The position numbers and the translations under genes were made by a program. DNA of 64,000 bases, taken from assembly GCF_030463535.1 (NCBI RefSeq), contig NC_132900.1:29214721-29278720 (forward strand), given 5' to 3'. The notes beneath the pieces were generated by a model. The model searched no databases, was not told the DNA's origin, and worked only from the letters and a program-made list of their open reading frames with translations. The stretch is from Salminus brasiliensis (Eukaryota; Chordata; Actinopteri; Characiformes; Bryconidae). Numbering within the stretch: the first letter of the stretch is position 1; each line of letters starts with the position of its first letter. Shown piece by piece: positions 59,021-64,000 of the stretch.

Positions 59021-59121
59021 ATACAAACACACACAATACACACACAATACATATTCAGTGAGAAGGTTCAGACAATATTTTGACCGCTACGGTTCAGTAC
59101 CCTCTCAAAAACTAAGGGGCA

Positions 59122-59244
59122 ACGAATGGTTCTTTGGGCTTCCTTAAAGAACCATAAAGAACCTTTTAAAGGTCTAAAGAACCTTCACTTGATGCTAAAC
59201 AAGGATCTTTATGGTTCTTTAAGGAAGCCCAAAGAACCATTCGT
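59122..59244. repeat. near-perfect 44-bp inverted repeat (hairpin)
   Basis: The left arm (59122-59165, starting ACGAATGGTTCTTTGGGC) and the right arm (59201-59244) are complementary over 44 nt with one mismatch, separated by 35 nt rich in AAAGAACC. It is probably a foldback MITE or MITE-derived palindrome. Confidence 0.9.
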
Positions 59245-59869
59245 ACCGGATCTGCAAAGGTTCGATTCGTCCAGTTTGTGTTTTAATGTTTTGGGAATAT
59301 TTGGCTCAGTGTATTTTCCGACTGTTTTCTCTTCCAAGCTTTTTAAAAAGCTCCTGCGGAATCTCTTTTGGGTCTGAGGTGGTTTAAACACTGGGCTGAT
59401 GAGTGCTGACGTCATAACCAGGCCGAGGAAATGTGCAAACAGTGCTGTTCTCCTCAGTGCAGGGCTTTAATCAGCTGGTCCTTCAGTTTTGCTGTTTTGG
59501 CAAAGAATGAAGACACAGCCTGCCCTTGCTTTTACACTTTACTTGGGAAAGTACACTTCACACACTCTGACGGAGCTCACTCAGCCCAGTCTTCACCACA
59601 CTACAGTTTAAGATTAGTGCTGGAGTTAGAAACCTAGAAGTAGAACCAGCAGGAATGTTGATATTGTTGGTATAAAGTGTGTTAAGATTTTAAGGTGTGT
59701 TAAGAAGTTTTTGGGGACTTTTTTTAATTAGAATTTAAAGAAAATTGATGTGAAAACACATTGGAAGAGTAGTTTATTTTGATGGTCAACTGTAGATGTT
59801 TTGTAGATCAACTATCTCTTTTTTGTAACTGAAATCCGAATTAAATGTCATGGATTCTGTTAAATCGAA

Positions 59870-60690
59870 CCCTAAACCTGAACCTAATTAGGCCTAACCT
59901 CCCATCTAAATCCACACCTACTCCTAATTCTATCGTCAACCCAAAATTTAAACTTAATCCCAACCTAACCTTCAGCCAAAAATCTTATCCTACCAATAAC
60001 TTTAACCAAAAGTCTAATCCTAATCTTAAATTCAACCCAGATAGGACCAATCAAATCTTAGCTTTTATCCAAAACATAAATCTGATCAAATCTTAGCTTT
60101 AATCTAAAACTTAAACCTGATCAAATCTTAGCTTTAAAACACAAGTTAAACCTGGTCAAATCTTAGCTTTAAAATATAACTTAAACCTGATCAAATCTTA
60201 ACTTTATTCTAAGACTTAAACCTGATCAAATCTTAAATTTAATTTAAAACTTAAACCTGATAAAATCGTAGCTTTAATCTAAGACTTAAATCTGATCAAA
60301 TCTTAACTTTAACCCAAACCTTAAATCTGATCAGATCTTAGCTTTAACCCAAACCTTAAATCTGATCAGATCTTAGCTTTAATCTAAAACTTAAACCTGA
60401 TCAAATCTTAGCTTTAAAACATAACTTATACCTGGTCAAATCTTAACTTTAATCTAAGACTTAAACCTGATTAAATCTTTTATTTAATTTAAAACTTAAA
60501 CCTGATCAAATCTTAGCTTCAATCTAAAACATAAACCTGAGTAAATCTTAGCTTTAATATAAGACTTAAACCTGATCAAATCTTAACTTTAACCCAAACC
60601 TTAAATCTGATCAGATCTTAGCTTTAATCTAAAACTTAAACCTGGTCAAGTCTTAACTTTAACCCATAATTTAAACCTAATCCTAAGCAT
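59870..60690. repeat. 35-bp-period minisatellite, block 1
   Basis: Tandem units of 35 bp contain AAACCTGATCAAATCTTAGC followed by TTTAATCTAAAACTT. The left edge degrades into CCTAA/AACCT-rich sequence. Roughly 20 recognisable units. Confidence 0.92.
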
Positions 60691-61394
60691 AACTACACCT
60701 CTTGCAAAAGTACTGATATAGTAAAAACAGTGGAACCGTTTTTGGTGTTATAGAGAACTACTGTCTAAAAGCTGCAGTAGAATCATCTACACCAGTTCTT
60801 CCTTTAATATGAGCTCAGAACTCCAGAACTCCCCAGTCATGCAAACATTAGTGGTTCTTAGGGTCGTCATGGTTCATTCACAGAACCACTGTTTTTACTG
60901 GAGAACCCCTCACTGACGGTGAGGTGTAACCTGTAGAAGCTGATCTGAGTTAAAGCAGGTGAAGAAGCCGATAATCGCGTTTAGCTCAAATCAGAACATT
61001 TCAGTTCAGTCATTTTTATTGAGGGACATTTTTCAGTCCTACAGAAAAAGCTTGTTTATTCTGAAGATGTCGAGAAGCCAGGTGTCCTCAGCCCTTCGCG
61101 TGCTGTGTAAATCAGTGAGGATACACACCGGGGCGGATTTGGATGGGCTGTATTTAACACTCCTGGCTCAGATGGTGGTCTCGCTCCTCTGCACTCCTCT
61201 GCTCTGTCTGGAAGTCTGTCGTGTCCCAGCCATCCGCCACCCAGCTGGTCCCAAACGTCCCACCACACTGGAAGCCTGCTTCAAAGCCACTTCCTCTCCA
61301 CAACCTCAACCTCGCTACACTCATTTATTTTGGAAAAAATCCCAAAAAAAGTGAAGGGAATGAAAAAGCGTCCAGCACTTTCCCTTTCCCCGTT
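60691..61394. other. non-repetitive segment splitting the minisatellite
   Basis: About 700 bp of complex DNA lies between the two array blocks. A 95-codon ORF from ATG 61067 on the + strand has a hydrophobic stretch but no recognisable family, so I do not call it a gene. Confidence 0.6.
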
Positions 61395-62040
61395 TTTCTA
61401 CCTAAAACTTAAACCTAAAACAAAATCTGAAACTTAAACCTTATGAAATCTTAGCTTTAATGAATTAATATTTATATATTTATTTCATATTAATTTAATA
61501 TTAAACCTGTTCAGATTTTAGCCTTAACCCAAAGCTTAAACCTGATCAAATCTTAGCTTTAACCCAAAATTTGAGCCTAATCAAATCTTAGCTTTAACCC
61601 AAATCTAAAACCTGTTAAAATCTTAGCTTTAGCCTAAAACTTAAACCTGTTCAAATGTATACTTTAATCTAAATCTTAAACCTGTTCAAAATATAGACTT
61701 TAATTTAAATCTTAAACCTGATCTAAACCTAGCTTTAATCTAAATCTTAAACCTGTTCAGATTTTAGCTTTAACCCAAAATTTAAACCTGATCAAATATT
61801 ATATTATATATTATATTAATATATTAATTCTTATCCAGAGCGACTTACAAGGTTAAAATCTTAACTTTAATCTAAATCTTAAACCTGTTCAAAATGTAGC
61901 ATTAACCCAAAATTTAAACTTGATCAAATCTTAGCTTTAATCTAAATCTTAAACCTGTTCAGATTTTAGCTTTAACCCAAATTGAAACCTAATCCTAACC
62001 ATAACTTTCACCCAAATCTAAACCTTGATTTCACCTAACA
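61395..62040. repeat. 35-bp-period minisatellite, block 2
   Basis: The same unit resumes with more AAACCTGTTCAGATTTTAGC variants. A short AT-rich insertion and a TTATCCAGAGCGACTTACAA piece lie near 61800-61850. Confidence 0.9.
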
Positions 62041-62574
62041 AAAAAAAAAAAGTAAAAATTTCTCTTAAACTTAAAAAAAGTTTCTCTTTTGTTTTTTGTT
62101 TTCTACAAGTTCAGCAGGAAATTCTCTTCAGCAGATGAGCAGCCATCAGCCTGCTGACCCTCTCAGAGCCGCTGAGCTCAGAACTGAGAAGCGTTTGTGG
62201 TGAATTCCTGATGATTTTGTAGTCTTGTAAAAAAAGACACAACAACAACCTTAGCTTCTAAATTTCATCCCACAATCCTTAGTAAAATTACTAAACAAAT
62301 CTCCAGAATTCCCCAATTTTGGCAATTTCTGAGTTTTAGAACTAGGTAAAAAAAATTATGACCACATGACCATGTTTACTTCCTAAATATGTTCTGGCTT
62401 GAACGTTTGCGTCTAGGAAAACTCTTGCCAAAAAACTTTTACTTTTTGAAACTTTTATTTATTTATTTATTTTATTATTTATTTTTAAAATGCTTCTACG
62501 GTTCTTAAGAGCAGCAAACGTGGTTCTTCTATGACATCCCTCTCCCAGAAATCTCCTTTCCACACCTTCAAAGT

Positions 62575-62695
62575 TCAGTCACAGTTCAGACGGCATTTTT
62601 CGGCTAAACACATTGAATGATGCCGAGGTCTGGAGCTTGGGGAGTTCAGTCTATTGTTCTGAGAACAATAACAGCTCGATGTTCTTCATGAGGCT
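62575..62695 (-). mobile_element. decayed Tc1-like remnant
   Basis: The complement reads GTTCTCAGAACAATAGACTG and CTCCAGACCTCGGCATCATT, colinear with 53225-53282. Confidence 0.5.
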
Positions 62696-62749
62696 TGAGT
62701 CGTCTTCTCACAGGGGAAGGATGGGCAGAAACACATGGACAGACGTGGA

Positions 62750-62985
62750 CAGGGGCAGTGGTGGCTCAGCGGTTAGAGCTCCGGCCTATTGATGACAAGG
62801 TTGTGGGTTCAGTACCCGGGATCGGTAAGCTGCCACTGTTGGACGCTCGAGCAAGGCCCTTCACCCTCCCTGCTCTCTGGGTGCTGGAGCTGGCTGCCCA
62901 CTGCTCTGGGTGAGTGAGTGTGTGTGTGTGTGTGTGTGTGCAGTAGTTCAGTAGTGTGTGTGTTCACTACCACAGATTACATACA
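62750..62985 (+). mobile_element. tRNA-derived SINE, second + strand copy
   Basis: GGGGCAGTGGTGGCTCAGCG carries a good box A (TGGCTCAGCGG). The box-B-like GGTTCAGTACCC, CTGCCACTGTTGGACGCTCG, GGCTGCCCACTGCTCTGGGT and a (GT)n run follow, ending TTCACTACCACAGATTAC. The 3' tail seen at 18260 is truncated. Confidence 0.85.
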
Positions 62986-63458
62986 GGACTAACTAGATGC
63001 TTCTGAGAGACAGGAACTCCAACGGGGTTCACAGATATGTGCTTGAATGAGCATGTCATTAGCGTGGCATTGCTAAGCTAATCCCTGAGGCCTTTGCTCC
63101 TCAGACTGAGGCTTCCACAATAGCCAGTCTGTGACGTCCTCCGCTGATTAGGGCTCGTTTTGTAAATATTTGCAGGAAACGGTGAGGAACTCTCCTGTCG
63201 CCATGGAGACAGATAGGCGCTATCCGTCAGCGGGCGAGTGCGTCCGGAGTGGCCGGGTCACTCTGAGCCGAGGTGAGGTGAAGGATCCGGGGTGTTGATG
63301 TAGCCGCCTATTCACCTCTGTGTGCCCTCCATGTGACCCCCCGAGGGTCACCTCCAATTGCGGGCATCCAGCGGCCAGCGGCCGGAACTCGCACACACAC
63401 TCTCACACACACACAAATGCTGGGACATGGGGTCATAAATAGGTCCCATATGTAATAA

Positions 63459-63475
63459 CCCCCCCCCCCCCCCCC
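63459..63475. repeat. C15-17 homopolymer
   Basis: An uninterrupted C run ending in GCCACC. Confidence 0.9.
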
Positions 63476-63517
63476 GCCACCCCCTCCCTTATGTATTATA
63501 TATGCCCCATATATGCC

Positions 63518-63892
63518 ACAGTACATATTTGTGGACACCCCTTCTAATGAATGCATTCAGCTACCTTGCATACGTCGCACCGGTTGCTGACACATATGTG
63601 CACACACACACACACTGTTTAGAACAAACTTTACTGCCAAAACAATAGGACTAATGGCACCATGCTGCCTAATGCCAGGCGCGGGCTATGATGAGGTGTG
63701 GTTGTGATCACCCTGTGTACACCCTGAGCTCACTAACGCACTTGTGGCTGATTGCAGTCCTCAAAAATCACAGCAATGTTCCTCAAAAATCAGTAAAAAG
63801 CCTTCTTTCCTTTTTTTTGATGCACTTCATTTTGGAAGAAACAATGATCAGATGAGCAGATGTCCCAATACTTTTGTCAATATAGTATAGAT
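63518..63892 (-). mobile_element. MITE family A, near-complete minus copy
   Basis: It runs from ATATTTGTGGACACCCC to GATGTCCCAATACTTTTGTC with ATATAGTATAG at the end. Internal landmarks are CATTCAGCTACCTTG, CACCATGCTGCCTAATGCC and GAAGAAACAATGATCAGATG. Confidence 0.8.
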
Positions 63893-64000
63893 TACATATA
63901 GCACAGATATGAAGGGAAAATAGCCTGTGGCCTGTGTATTCCCACATATATTAAACATAAATGTGCAATATTCCCTTTGCTCTCTCGCTCTCTCTCTCTC

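Noticed and set aside
60959..61354. 131-codon + strand ORF between minisatellite blocks
   Set aside because: It has a hydrophobic stretch but no recognised domain and no splice or promoter context; chance ORF most likely.
59870..62040. Regular ~35-bp direct repeats suggesting a CRISPR-like array
   Set aside because: Units abut with no unique spacers, the genome is vertebrate, and the units are degenerate. It is a minisatellite.

Overview
The window is vertebrate nuclear DNA from a teleost, most likely an otophysan (characin, catfish or knifefish relative). The evidence is intron-split vertebrate genes, dense dinucleotide microsatellites, an Ostariophysi-style tRNA-derived SINE, and many Tc1/mariner-type elements. 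It is not prokaryotic: there are no operons, ribosome-binding sites or CRISPR arrays.

Two protein-coding host genes are recognised, converging tail to tail. On the + strand, the last five coding exons of atg5 (autophagy E3-like scaffold; residues about 79-275 in human numbering) lie at 912-24170, and the earlier exons are off the left edge. On the - strand, prdm1 (Blimp-1; PR domain plus five zinc fingers) runs from its 5' end near 42.5-44.4 kb to its stop at 34210. This ATG5/PRDM1 convergent pairing is the same as in tetrapods. Exon borders were read by matching protein sequence to splice sites; all phases join in frame.

The atg5 introns are large (about 4.5, 6.7 and 11.5 kb). They carry a structurally complete Tc1-like transposon with an intact 340-codon transposase (3922-5516), a ~1 kb AT-rich minisatellite (1740-2770), SINEs and decayed DNA transposons. 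They also hold stretches of complex, non-repetitive sequence that could be conserved regulatory elements of the developmental regulator prdm1. The 10 kb between the stop codons holds two 3' UTRs and more transposon debris. The 3' UTR ends are not defined.

Upstream of prdm1 (44.4-64 kb) I see no convincing gene. This part contains candidate regulatory sequence (54.3-56.6 kb), several MITE copies, a near-perfect 44-bp inverted repeat (59122-59244), and a 35-bp-period minisatellite in two blocks (59.87-60.69 and 61.4-62.04 kb).

I did not find a clear new biological system. The observations most worth checking are the apparently intact Tc1 element, a perfect double cAMP-response-element palindrome in a prdm1 intron, the candidate distal enhancers, and the related repeat families scattered across the locus.
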